Shown one piece after another: positions 22,828 to 30,386 of a DNA stretch of 64,000 nt (its first letter is position 1; each line of letters starts with the position of its first letter). Under the pieces are notes generated by a model. The model saw nothing but the letters and a program-made list of their open reading frames with translations, searched no databases and was not told where the DNA came from. The position numbers were made by a program, and so were the translations under genes. The stretch comes from Flavonifractor sp. An10 (GTDB lineage Bacteria; Bacillota; Clostridia; Oscillospirales; Oscillospiraceae): NCBI RefSeq assembly GCF_002161215.1, contig NZ_NFMB01000006.1, forward strand, positions 62,001 through 126,000, read 5' to 3'.

Positions 22828-24978
22828 ATGTCAACCATCATCAAGCACAAGGAATTTACCAACCGCCATGTCTACAAGACCGAGGTGGCGGGCCGCCCCC
22901 TGACCATCGACGTGGGCAAGGTGGCCGAGCTGGCCTCCGCCTCCGCCATGGTGACCTACGGCGAGACCACCGTGCTGGTGGCCGTCACCGTGGCCCCCCG
23001 TCCCCGGGACGGGGTGGACTTCTTCCCTCTGAGCGTGGACTTTGAGGAGAAGCTGTACGCCGTGGGCCGCATCCCCGGCTCCTTCATGCGCCGGGAGGGG
23101 CAGCCCTCCCTGCCCGCCGTGCTGGCCAGCCGGGTGATCGACCGCTCCATCCGCCCCCTGTTCCCCTACGACTTCCGCAACGACGTGGTGGTCACCGCCA
23201 CCGTCATGAGCGTGGATCGTGACTGCTCCCCCGAGGTGACCGCCATGATCGGCGTGTCCGCCTGCCTGGCCTATTCCTGCATCCCCTGGGCCGGCCCCAT
23301 CGGCTGCCTGGAGGTGGGCTATGTGGACGGCCAGATCGTCATGAACCCCACCAACGAGCAGAAGCACGCCTCCCAGCTGGATCTGACCGTGGCCGCCACC
23401 GAGAAGAAGGTCATCATGATCGAGGCCGGCGCCAAGGAGATCCCCGACGACATCATGTATGAGGCCATTGTGAAGGCCCACGAGGAGATCAAGGCCCAGG
23501 TGGCCTTCATCAACTCCATCGTGGCCGAGATCGGCAAGGAGAAGATGACCTACGACCACGCCGACTTCGACCAGGAGCTCTTCGACAAGATCGTGGAGGC
23601 CACCATGGACGAGGCCAAGGCCGCCATGGACACCGACGACAAGAACGTCCGGGAGGAGCGCTGGAACGCCCTCATCGAGCACTGGCACGAGCTCTTCCTG
23701 GAGGACTATCCCGAGATGGACAAGTACCTGGAGGAGATCACCTACAAGTTCCAGAAGAAGATCGTCAAGGCCTGGCTGCTGGAGGGCCACCGTGTGGACG
23801 GCCGCCAGAAGAACGAGATCCGCCCCCTGGCCGCCGAGGTGGGCGTCCTGCCCCGGGTGCACGGCTCCGGCCTGTTCACCCGCGGCCAGACCCAGGTGCT
23901 CTCCATCTGCACCCTGAACACCCTCTCCGCCTCCCAGAAGCTGGACACCATCTGGGAGGAGGAGGAGAAGCGGTATATGCACCACTACAACTTCCCCGCC
24001 TACTCCACCGGCGAGGCCCGGGCCGCCCGCTCCACCAACCGCCGGGAGAAGGGCCACGGCGCCCTGGCCGAGCGGGCCCTGGAGCCGGTGATCCCCCCCG
24101 TGGAGGAGTTCCCCTACGCCATCCGGGTGGTGTCTGAGGTGCTGAGCTCCAACGGCTCCACCTCCCAGGGCTCCATCTGCGGCTCCACCCTGGCCCTGAT
24201 GGACGCCGGCGTGCCCATCTCCGCCCCCGTGGCCGGCATCTCCTGCGGCCTGATCCAGGACGACGACGGCTCCTTCCAGACCTTCATCGACATCCAGGGC
24301 GTGGAGGACTTCCACGGCGAGATGGACTTCAAGGTGGCCGGCACCAAGGCCGGCATCACCGCCATCCAGATGGACATCAAGAACGACGGCCTGAGCCACG
24401 AGATCATCAAGGAGGCCCTGGAGATCACCAAGGATGCCCGCTACGCCATCCTGGACGAGATCATGCTGCCCTGCATCTCCGCCCCCCGGCCCGACGTGGC
24501 CGACACCGCCCCCAAGATGGTGAAGATGAAGATCGACGTGGACAAGATCCGCGAGGTCATCGGCTCCGGCGGCAAGGTCATCCAGAAGATCTGCGCAGAC
24601 ACCGGCGCCAAGATCGACATCGAGGACGACGGCACCATCTACATCGCGGGCACCGACAAGGCCTCCTGCGACGCGGCCAAGAAGACCATCGAGACCATCG
24701 TGTTCGTGCCCGAGGTGGGGCAGCTGTACTACGGCAAGGTGGTGCGCATCCTCCAGTTCGGCGCCTTCGTGGAGCTGGCCCCCGGCAAGGACGGCATGGT
24801 GCACATCTCCAAGCTGGCCGACCACCGTGTCAACAAGGTGGAGGACGTGGTCAACATCGGCGACATGATCTGGGTCAAGGTCACCGACATCGACGAGAAG
24901 GGCCGGGTCAACCTGTCCTACAAGGACGCCCTCAAGGAGATCAAGGCCAAAAAGGCCGCCGGCGAAATGGTGAAATAA
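22828..24978 (+). CDS. pnp: Polyribonucleotide nucleotidyltransferase (PNPase)
   Basis: 716 residues, normal for PNPase, from the ATG with AAAGGAGG upstream. Two RNase PH-like domains (about 10-140 and 325-545) flank a helical domain; then a KH domain (about 560-620, with IREVIGSGGKVIQKI) and an S1 domain (about 628-700, GQLYYGKVVRILQFGAFVEL). The basic motif FRRT-like region and phosphate-binding SSNGSTSQGSICGSTLALMD (about 434-453) are present. It degrades RNA 3' to 5' using phosphate. A stem-loop leader precedes it, and the structured element D plus a strong terminator follow. Confidence 0.97.
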   Translation: MSTIIKHKEFTNRHVYKTEVAGRPLTIDVGKVAELASASAMVTYGETTVLVAVTVAPRPRDGVDFFPLSVDFEEKLYAVGRIPGSFMRREGQPSLPAVLASRVIDRSIRPLFPYDFRNDVVVTATVMSVDRDCSPEVTAMIGVSACLAYSCIPWAGPIGCLEVGYVDGQIVMNPTNEQKHASQLDLTVAATEKKVIMIEAGAKEIPDDIMYEAIVKAHEEIKAQVAFINSIVAEIGKEKMTYDHADFDQELFDKIVEATMDEAKAAMDTDDKNVREERWNALIEHWHELFLEDYPEMDKYLEEITYKFQKKIVKAWLLEGHRVDGRQKNEIRPLAAEVGVLPRVHGSGLFTRGQTQVLSICTLNTLSASQKLDTIWEEEEKRYMHHYNFPAYSTGEARAARSTNRREKGHGALAERALEPVIPPVEEFPYAIRVVSEVLSSNGSTSQGSICGSTLALMDAGVPISAPVAGISCGLIQDDDGSFQTFIDIQGVEDFHGEMDFKVAGTKAGITAIQMDIKNDGLSHEIIKEALEITKDARYAILDEIMLPCISAPRPDVADTAPKMVKMKIDVDKIREVIGSGGKVIQKICADTGAKIDIEDDGTIYIAGTDKASCDAAKKTIETIVFVPEVGQLYYGKVVRILQFGAFVELAPGKDGMVHISKLADHRVNKVEDVVNIGDMIWVKVTDIDEKGRVNLSYKDALKEIKAKKAAGEMVK

Positions 24979-24995
24979 GCACGGCCCGGAGGGAA

Positions 24996-25173
24996 GCCTC
25001 GCAGAGTTCCCGCGGCCGCAGCCGCGGGAATCAAATGAAAATCCGTCATTTCCGGGGACATGCGCCTCGGAAATGACACTTCTCATGGCGGAGGAGACGA
25101 CAATTTCGCAAGAAATCGAGTCTCCTCCGCCATGCAACTTTTCTCGGGAAAGCGGCCTGACGCTTTCCCGAGA
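24996..25173 (+). repeat. Four-hairpin structured element, copy D
   Basis: Between the pnp stop and its terminator. CTCGCAGAGTT, then hairpin I (CCCGCGGC/GCCGCGGG, about 25009-25028), hairpin II (TCATTTCCG/CGGAAATGA, 25046-25076, loop GACATGCGC), linker CACTTCTCA, hairpin III (14 bp ATGGCGGAGGAGAC/GTCTCCTCCGCCAT, 25085-25133) and hairpin IV (12 bp CTCGGGAAAGCG/CGCTTTCCCGAG, 25143-25172). All four stems differ in sequence from copy A while pairing is kept. Its position in the 3' untranslated region of pnp means it is probably transcribed. Confidence 0.78.
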
Positions 25174-25177
25174 GGCT

Positions 25178-25206
25178 GGGCGGGGGATTTCCCCGCCCGG
25201 TTTTTA
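25178..25206 (+). terminator. Rho-independent terminator of pnp
   Basis: GGGCGGGG-GATTT-CCCCGCCC (25178-25198) followed by GGTTTTTATTTT. Strong terminator ending the rpsO-pnp unit after the structured element. Confidence 0.92.
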
Positions 25207-25214
25207 TTTTGTGT

Positions 25215-25243
25215 GTGACATTGGGGGCGGAATGTGATATAGT
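25215..25243 (+). promoter_or_regulatory. Promoter of the 28-residue peptide gene
   Basis: GTGACA (25215-25220), 17 bases, TATAGT (25238-25243) preceded by TGA (extended -10). It immediately follows the pnp terminator and precedes a short frame with a good ribosome site. Confidence 0.7.
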
Positions 25244-25277
25244 ATGTTGACCATGGGAAGGGAAAGGAGAACCCGAC

Positions 25278-25364
25278 ATGAAAAAGAAGGTGCTGGGGTA
25301 TCTGGCGCTGATCCTGGCCATCACGGCGGTGGTTCTGCTGTTCATCGCCCTGCGGGGGGCGTAA
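25278..25364 (+). CDS. 28-residue membrane peptide
   Basis: ATG with AAAGGAGA 7 bases upstream and its own promoter. The product is MKKK followed by a single hydrophobic span (VLGYLALILAITAVVLLFIA) and a short LRGA end. It looks like one of the small single-span peptides that are often missed in annotation; whether it acts as a regulatory peptide or a membrane-active toxin cannot be judged. An inverted-repeat element begins 24 bases after its stop. Confidence 0.55.
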   Translation: MKKKVLGYLALILAITAVVLLFIALRGA

Positions 25365-25388
25365 ACCGCCCCGCTTTTGTCCATACTA

Positions 25389-25475
25389 GGGCTTGCTTGA
25401 AAATGTCAACATGCCCAATCGGCGGGCCCAAATCCCTCGCCGCCGGGCACATCGCCAATTTTCAAACAAGCCCTG
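25389..25475. mobile_element. MITE-like inverted-repeat element, copy 1 (short form)
   Basis: About 87 bases with imperfect terminal inverted repeats GGGCTTGCTTGAAAAT and ATTTTCAAACAAGCCC. The left end is preceded by TA; the right end is followed by TG. Internal text GTCAACATGCCC and GGGCACATCGCCAA is shared with copy 2 at 59.1 kb, which is about 77 bases longer. No coding capacity. It lies between the small peptide gene and the M16 peptidase gene. Confidence 0.72.
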
Positions 25476-25511
25476 AGCGCGAAAATACAGAGAAGTGCGA
25501 GGTTATTTCGT

Positions 25512-26762
25512 TTGTTTTATGAGAAAAAGACGCTCCCCAACGGGGTGCGGATTCTGACGGAGCACGTGCCCGGGGTGCGCTCGGCGTCCCTGGGCATCTG
25601 GGTGGGCACCGGCTCCCGCCACGAGAGCGCGGCGGAGAACGGCGCGGCCCACTTCATCGAGCACATGCTCTTCAAGGGCACCGGCCGGCGCACCGCCGGG
25701 GAGCTGGCCGAGGAGATGGACGCGGTGGGGGGCCAGATCAACGCCTTCACCACCAAGGAGTGCACCTGCTTCTACGCCCGGGTGCTGGACACCCACCTGA
25801 ACCAGGCGGCGGACATCCTGTGCGACATGTTCTTCCACTCCAAGTTCGACGATGCCGATGTGGAGACCGAGCGGGGCGTCATCCTGGAGGAGATCGGCAT
25901 GTACGAGGACAACCCGGAGGATCTGTGCGCCGAGCGGCTGGCCGGGGCGGTGTTCAAGGGCTCCTCCCTGGCCCGGCCCATCCTGGGGCGGAAGGCCACC
26001 CTGGAGAAGATGGACGGCGCCTGGCTGCGGGAATACCAGCGGGAGCACTACGGCCCCGACCGCATCGTGGTGGCCCTGGCGGGCAGCTTCACCGACGCCG
26101 ACGCCCAGGCCCTGGCCGACCGCTTCGCCGGGCTGGAGGGGCGGCCCGGCCGGGCCGTGCGCCCCACCGCCTACGTCCCCGGCGTGACGGTGAAGAAGAA
26201 GGCCATCGAGCAGAACCACCTGACCCTGGCCTTCCCCGGCATCCCCTTCGCAGACCCCCGGCGGTTCCAGATGCAGCTGCTGTCCTCCATCCTGGGGGGC
26301 GGCATGTCCTCCCGCCTGTTCCAGCAGGTGCGGGAGCAGAAGGGCCTGTGCTACTCCATCTACTCCTACGGCACCTGCCACGACGACACCGGCTATTTCG
26401 GCGTCTACACCGCCCTGGGGAAGGAGACCGAGGGCCAGGCCCTGGACACCATCCTGGCCGTGATCCGCGACTTCGCCGACCACGGCGTCACCCAGGCCGA
26501 GCTGGATCGGGCCCGGGAGCAGTCCAAGGCCAACGTGCTCATGGGCCTGGAGTCCACCCAGGCCCATATGAGCAGCCTGGGCCGGGGGGAGCTGCTTATG
26601 GGCGAGGTGCTCTCCCCCGACGAGATCATCGCCGCCTACGACGCGGTGACCCGGGAGGACGTGCGCACCCTGGCCCGGGAGCTGTTCCGCTTCGAGAACG
26701 CCTCCCTCTCCGCCGTGGGACGGGTGGGCTCCGCCGAGGGGTACCAGGCCCTGCTGAGCTGA
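25512..26762 (+). CDS. M16-family zinc peptidase (processing peptidase-like)
   Basis: 416 residues starting at a TTG (FYEKKTLPNGVRIL follows); no ATG lies near the family start and GAGG is about 10 bases upstream. The inverted zinc motif HFIEH is at about residues 48-52, with the downstream Glu ligand in the ERGVILEEIGMYEDNPED region (about 118-135). The second, non-catalytic M16 half follows, including GGGMSSRLFQQVREQKGLCY (about 260-279). The closest style is the B. subtilis YmxG/MlpA group, often found next to pnp, as here. It probably cleaves short peptides in the cytoplasm. Confidence 0.9.
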   Translation: MFYEKKTLPNGVRILTEHVPGVRSASLGIWVGTGSRHESAAENGAAHFIEHMLFKGTGRRTAGELAEEMDAVGGQINAFTTKECTCFYARVLDTHLNQAADILCDMFFHSKFDDADVETERGVILEEIGMYEDNPEDLCAERLAGAVFKGSSLARPILGRKATLEKMDGAWLREYQREHYGPDRIVVALAGSFTDADAQALADRFAGLEGRPGRAVRPTAYVPGVTVKKKAIEQNHLTLAFPGIPFADPRRFQMQLLSSILGGGMSSRLFQQVREQKGLCYSIYSYGTCHDDTGYFGVYTALGKETEGQALDTILAVIRDFADHGVTQAELDRAREQSKANVLMGLESTQAHMSSLGRGELLMGEVLSPDEIIAAYDAVTREDVRTLARELFRFENASLSAVGRVGSAEGYQALLS

Positions 26763-26809
26763 GAGCGGGCAGGGGTGGGCCGGCCGCACAGTGCAGCACA
26801 ACCCCAGAC

Positions 26810-27050
26810 AGCGTGTCGAAAAAGCGGCAAAGCCGCTTTTTCGAGAAAGGCTGCATGGCGGAAGGGGTTCGTTTTCTTGCGAAAAAGTCACCCCTTCCGC
26901 CATGAGAAGTGTCATTTCCGAGGCACATGTCCCCGGAAATGACGGATTTTGATTTTATTCCTGCGGCTGCGGCCGCAGGAACTCTGCGAGGTACTCCTTC
27001 GCAGGAGGTTTTTCGACAGTCTGAGAGGAGGACGGGAACCGTCCTCCTCT
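26810..27050 (-). repeat. Four-hairpin structured element, copy C, with adjacent palindrome
   Basis: The element is 26810-27023, read on the minus strand. CTCGCAGAGTT (about 26980-26990), hairpin I (CCTGCGGC/GCCGCAGG, about 26960-26979), hairpin II (26912-26942, TCATTTCCG/CGGAAATGA, loop GACATGTGCC), linker CACTTCTCA, hairpin III (14 bp ATGGCGGAAGGGGT/ACCCCTTCCGCCAT, 26855-26903) and hairpin IV (13 bp, 26816-26844). An extra CTCCT/AGGAG hairpin is inserted near its 5' end. A separate 12 bp palindrome AGAGGAGGACGG/CCGTCCTCCTCT (27024-27050) abuts one end. It fills the gap between the M16 peptidase gene and the next promoter. Confidence 0.78.
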
Positions 27051-27078
27051 GTCTGCTAACAGGAGTTTTGCTTTTGCA

Positions 27079-27107
27079 TTGACAGCAGTTTCACTCCGTG
27101 ATACCAT
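27079..27107 (+). promoter_or_regulatory. Promoter of the two-gene unknown unit
   Basis: TTGACA (27079-27084), 17 bases, TACCAT (27102-27107) preceded by TGA (extended -10). It implies transcription from about 27114, so the longer open frame starting inside the -35 is not the gene start. Confidence 0.75.
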
Positions 27108-27139
27108 GGAGGCAAAAACCGGGAAAGGGGCGGTGAAGC

Positions 27140-27259
27140 ATGGAGAAAAAGGCCTGGAAATGGACGGGGAAGCGGATTGTCCGGCTGACAGGCCGCCCGG
27201 GAGCGGCTTGCGGCCTGGCTGTCGGGGCAGACCGCCTGAGGGGGGAAAAGGCCGCATGA
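27140..27259 (+). CDS. 39-residue basic leader peptide
   Basis: ATG about 26 bases after the predicted transcript start. The product (MEKKAWKWTGKRIVRLTG at the N terminus) is very basic and ends in EKAA with TGA overlapping the ATG of the next gene (ATGA). It has no recognised homologue in my knowledge. It could be a small protein or a leader that couples translation of the downstream gene. Confidence 0.45.
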   Translation: MEKKAWKWTGKRIVRLTGRPGAACGLAVGADRLRGEKAA

Positions 27260-27771
27260 ATGGAAGCTGCCGTCCGACGCCTCGGGACGTGATCACAATC
27301 GGAGCGCACAGCGCCGAGGAAATTTTGGAGGCCCTGAAACGGGAATTTGCCATGGAGCGGCTGGCATTTGAGAAACTGAATCCCGTAACCAGAGGCGGCT
27401 TTCAGAGAGAAAAGGAATTTCAACAGAAGAACGGGCTGCCTGTACGGGACTGGGAAAACATATGCTGCTACCGGCTTTCCTGGGATCAAAACAGCCTGCC
27501 GTATTACCGCTACCTGGAACACAGGTATCAAATGGTACCGGTGGATTTGTATGTATTCCATGAGCGGAACCAAGGGAAGCTGTTTTCCAATTGCGAGCTG
27601 CTGTCCATAAAGCTGGAGCTCATGAGAGGGATCGGGCAGGCTGAGGCAGGCGGAGAGACAAGGGCGTACAGGAATTACCTGTATCAGGCCAATCTGTTTT
27701 GTAAAACATGGGAGCAAGACCACCTGAGTGAGGAATCAGGGGAGACATCGCTGAAAGAGCCGCTTTCATAA
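27256..27771 (+). CDS. Hypothetical protein, unknown family
   Basis: 171 residues from the ATG that overlaps the leader peptide stop and has GAGGGGGGAAAA upstream; the longer frame to 27079 is rejected because it would start inside the promoter. The protein is soluble, without signal or membrane span, with Cys pairs (ENICCYRLSW) and a C-terminal helical half (KLELMRGIGQAEAGGETRAY). Codon use is clearly less GC-biased than the neighbours, suggesting horizontal acquisition. I do not recognise the family. An 18 bp stem terminator follows at once. Confidence 0.7.
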   Translation: MNGSCRPTPRDVITIGAHSAEEILEALKREFAMERLAFEKLNPVTRGGFQREKEFQQKNGLPVRDWENICCYRLSWDQNSLPYYRYLEHRYQMVPVDLYVFHERNQGKLFSNCELLSIKLELMRGIGQAEAGGETRAYRNYLYQANLFCKTWEQDHLSEESGETSLKEPLS

Positions 27772-27812
27772 AAACGACCGGCGGAACGGGAGAGCGTTCC
27801 GCCGGTCGTTTT
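27771..27812. terminator. Bidirectional terminator
   Basis: Perfect 18 bp stem: AAAACGACCGGCGGAACG (27771-27788) pairs with 27795-27812, loop GGAGAG. It has A-run and T-run on both sides, between convergent genes, so it can serve both strands. Confidence 0.95.
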
Positions 27813-27819
27813 GTCTGTA

Positions 27820-28824
27820 TCAAAGCCTCTGCTTCCGCAAAAGCCGGATGTCCTCCCCGTAGAAGGGCAGCACCCGGTACTCCCCCTCCAGGCGGGAGGC
27901 GATCTGGGGGGTGTAGCGGGCCCTCACCTGATCCATAGTCAGGTTGGAGGAGATCACCGTCCCCTTGTCCGCCGTCAGGCGGGCGTTGATGAGGGTGTAC
28001 AGGGCCGACTGGACAAAGGGGGTGGTGAGCTCACTGCCCAGATCGTCCAGGATCAGAAGATCACAGCCCAGGTAGCGGCGGGTCTCGTCCCTGGCCTCCC
28101 CCACCTCCTGCCTGTCCCGGGCGAACTTCTGCTCCTCAAAGCGGGCGAAGATGTTCACCGCCGTGTCGTACACCACGGAGAAGCCCTTCTCCGACACGGT
28201 GCGGGCGATGCAGGCGGACAGGAAGGTCTTGCCCAGCCCCGGCGCGCCGGTGAGGAACAGGTTGCGGAAGTAGAACTTCCCGAACCGCCGGGCATAGCTG
28301 GAGCACACGTCGAAGATGAACTCCATGTTCTCCCGGGGGGTGAGGGATTCCCCGGGAAATGGCAGGGGGGAATAGTAGTCCAGGGAGAAGGTGTCGAAGG
28401 ACTGCTCCCCCAGATCCAGCAGCTTGGACAGCTCGGCAATCTGCTCCTGGGTGCATAGCTCTTTCAGGCAGGAACACATACTGGCCCCCACCCAGCCGGT
28501 GTCGCCGCACCTGGGGCAGGCGGGAGCGTCGTCCAGGGCGTCGGCGGGGTAGCCGTTGGCGGTCAGCAGCTCCGCCTTTTCCCGCTGGAGATCCAGGTTC
28601 TTGTCCCGGATCACCCCGATGGCGGGCACCGGGTCGCTGCCGCTGCGCAGGGAGGCGGCGATGATCTGGGTGATGGTCTGCCGCAGCTCTTTGTCGATGG
28701 CCGCCACCCGGGGGAGCTTGGCGTAGATCTCCGCCCGCAGGCGATCCTGCCGCTCCTCCCGGGCCTTCCGGGCCTCCTCCAGCCGCTTGGTGGCCCGGCG
28801 CAGTACGCTGGCTTCGTATCCCAT
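27820..28824 (-). CDS. DnaI/DnaC-like helicase loader ATPase
   Basis: 334 residues. The N-terminal helical part (about 1-90) precedes a Cys cluster (CPRCGDTGW...CSC, about 101-118) that probably binds zinc, as in DnaI-type loaders. The AAA+ domain follows, with Walker A GAPGLGKTFL (about 193-202), Walker B LLILDDLGSE (about 254-263) and a sensor 1-like VISSNLT (about 290). It loads the replicative helicase at initiation. The start ATG is 3 bases after the stop of the DnaD-like frame, and GGAGGGAGG serves as ribosome site, so the two form a primosome unit. Confidence 0.88.
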   Translation of the reverse strand: MGYEASVLRRATKRLEEARKAREERQDRLRAEIYAKLPRVAAIDKELRQTITQIIAASLRSGSDPVPAIGVIRDKNLDLQREKAELLTANGYPADALDDAPACPRCGDTGWVGASMCSCLKELCTQEQIAELSKLLDLGEQSFDTFSLDYYSPLPFPGESLTPRENMEFIFDVCSSYARRFGKFYFRNLFLTGAPGLGKTFLSACIARTVSEKGFSVVYDTAVNIFARFEEQKFARDRQEVGEARDETRRYLGCDLLILDDLGSELTTPFVQSALYTLINARLTADKGTVISSNLTMDQVRARYTPQIASRLEGEYRVLPFYGEDIRLLRKQRL

Positions 28825-28827
28825 GGC

Positions 28828-29810
28828 TTAGCCTCCCTCCTTCTCCCGCTCCCGGCGGAGAAATTCCCGCATGCGCTCCAGATCCTCCGCACCCGCTGCT
28901 CCGCCTCCCGGGCTTGGCCGGGTGGGCCTGCATGGGGCTGGGCGGGCTGGGCCGTGCTCCGGCGGGGAGTCCCCGCCTCGATCTCCGCCAGGGTGTGCAG
29001 GTTCTTCCTGTGCCAGCCCAGCAGGATGCCGTTCATGTAGTCCCAGTCCATCTTCTGCTTCCTGTACACCGTCTTCTCGTAGGCCAGGCGGAGCACCGCG
29101 TCGGGGAAGCCCATGTCCGTCCAGGCCGCCACCTTTTTCCGCTCCTTCTCCACCAGGGGGCGGGGCGGCAGATCCAGCAGGCGGAGGATCTCCCCCTCCC
29201 GGCTGCGGTAGAGGGCCTGCTTTTTCAGGTGCTCCTCCGCCGCCTGGGCCGTGTCCACCCCCAGCCGGTGCCACACAAAGCCCTCCTTCTGGATCTGGCT
29301 CATGCGGGGCTTCCGGCCGGGGCCGTACTTGCGGGCAAACTCCTCCACGCACCAGCTCACCAGCAGGCAGATCACCTCCGCCGGCAGGGCCAGATAGTCG
29401 TAGAGGGTGTACAGGCTCTTGAGATCCGCCGTGGACAGAATCTTGCCCAGCCGCCGCTGCACCTCGTTCACCAGGCCGGGGAAGGTGGAGGTCTTGTCCT
29501 CCAGCTCCCTGGTGATGTCGGCGGCGGTGTAGTCCGGCGGGCCGGGGGGCGCCTCCGGCGGAGCGGCCGCCTGGGCCGGGCCGGCCTCGCCGTCCGCCAG
29601 TCCCAGGGACACCAGGGCCTTCCACCCCTCCTCCAGCCGGGCCTCGTCCCAGTGGAGGGCCTTGCGGGCCGCGGCGGCGTCCAGCTTCCCGCCCCGGGCC
29701 AGCAGGTGCAGGTAGAGCAGGGCCGCGTCCCCGTTCCCCCCGGCCACCAGCCGGTTGGCCGCCCGGGCCGTCATGGATACAATCTCGCCGGGCAGCAGCA
29801 GCTCCGCCAT
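28828..29810 (-). CDS. DnaD-domain replication initiation protein, probably frameshifted near its 3' end
   Basis: Starts at the ATG of MAELLLPGEIVSM with AAGGGGGGAAG upstream. A DnaD N-terminal winged-helix region (about 10-75) is followed by a DnaB_2/DnaD C-terminal domain (about 115-290, with DWDYMNGILLGWHRKNLHTL). After the family-typical LAEIEAG the frame degenerates and runs through the helicase-loader gene to 28611. In a neighbouring frame the text DLERMREFLRREREKEGG ends in TAA at 28828, 3 bases before that gene, the expected ending of DnaD proteins. The distance from start to this stop is 983 nt, not a multiple of three, so one base appears missing between about 28880 and 29000. It may be a sequencing error or a true mutation. 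Confidence 0.75.
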
Positions 29811-29968
29811 GGCACTTCCCCCCTTCTGCGGTGTGGTTGTCTCATGATCATACCACAGAAGGGGGAACTTGTAAAATGGGATCGGGGCCGCCGGCGGGTT
29901 TTGCACACCGCGGGCCGGAATTGTGGAAAACCGCCGGCCCAAAAAACGAAAATTCATGAAGATTTCAT

Positions 29969-29997
29969 TTCTCACGGGGGCCATACTATGGTATAAT
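29969..29997 (+). promoter_or_regulatory. zapA promoter
   Basis: Consensus TATAAT at 29992-29997 preceded by TGG (extended -10); a weak TTCTCA lies 17 bases upstream. It is 34 bases before the zapA ATG and is divergent from the DnaD-like gene. Confidence 0.7.
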
Positions 29998-30030
29998 AAT
30001 CTAAATCACTATGTGCAGGAGGGGGATCCC

Positions 30031-30354
30031 ATGAAAAACCGGGTTACCGTCACCATCGCCGGCCAGGAGTACACCCTGGTGGGCTCCGAGGACGCGGGCT
30101 ACACCAAAAAGGTGGCCGACCACGTGGACGCCAAGGTGCAGGAGGTTCTGGACGGGGCCCACGTGTCCCTGGTGGACGGGGCCATCCTGGCCGCGGTGAA
30201 CATCGCCGACGAGTACTTCAAGGAGGTGGAGGCCGCCGAGAACCTGCGCCGCCAGCTCAAGGAGTACCTGGAGGAGGCCACCAAGATGAAGCTGGAGCTG
30301 TCCGAGGCCAAGCGGGAGATCTTCAAGCTCCAGAACCAGAACAACAAAAAGTAA
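30031..30354 (+). CDS. zapA: Cell division protein ZapA
   Basis: 107 residues from the ATG with CAGGAGGGGG upstream; the longer upstream frame is spurious. The N-terminal ZapA domain (RVTVTIAGQEYTLVGSED, KKVADHVDAKVQEVL) is followed by a coiled coil (about 65-105). ZapA crosslinks FtsZ filaments at the division ring. It is followed within 33 bases by a U32 peptidase gene, a common pairing in Firmicutes. Confidence 0.92.
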   Translation: MKNRVTVTIAGQEYTLVGSEDAGYTKKVADHVDAKVQEVLDGAHVSLVDGAILAAVNIADEYFKEVEAAENLRRQLKEYLEEATKMKLELSEAKREIFKLQNQNNKK

Positions 30355-30386
30355 AGGGGAATGTCCCCAACCGGAGGTTTCCGACC

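Noticed and set aside
27079-27255. N-terminal extension of the 171-residue unknown protein from a TTG
   Set aside because: The start would lie inside the -35 of a good promoter, and the ATG at 27256 has its own ribosome site and overlaps a short upstream gene.
28611-28827. C-terminal extension of the DnaD-like frame into the helicase-loader gene
   Set aside because: It overlaps a well-supported gene on the same strand, has no similarity to DnaD ends, and the proper ending is visible in a neighbouring frame.
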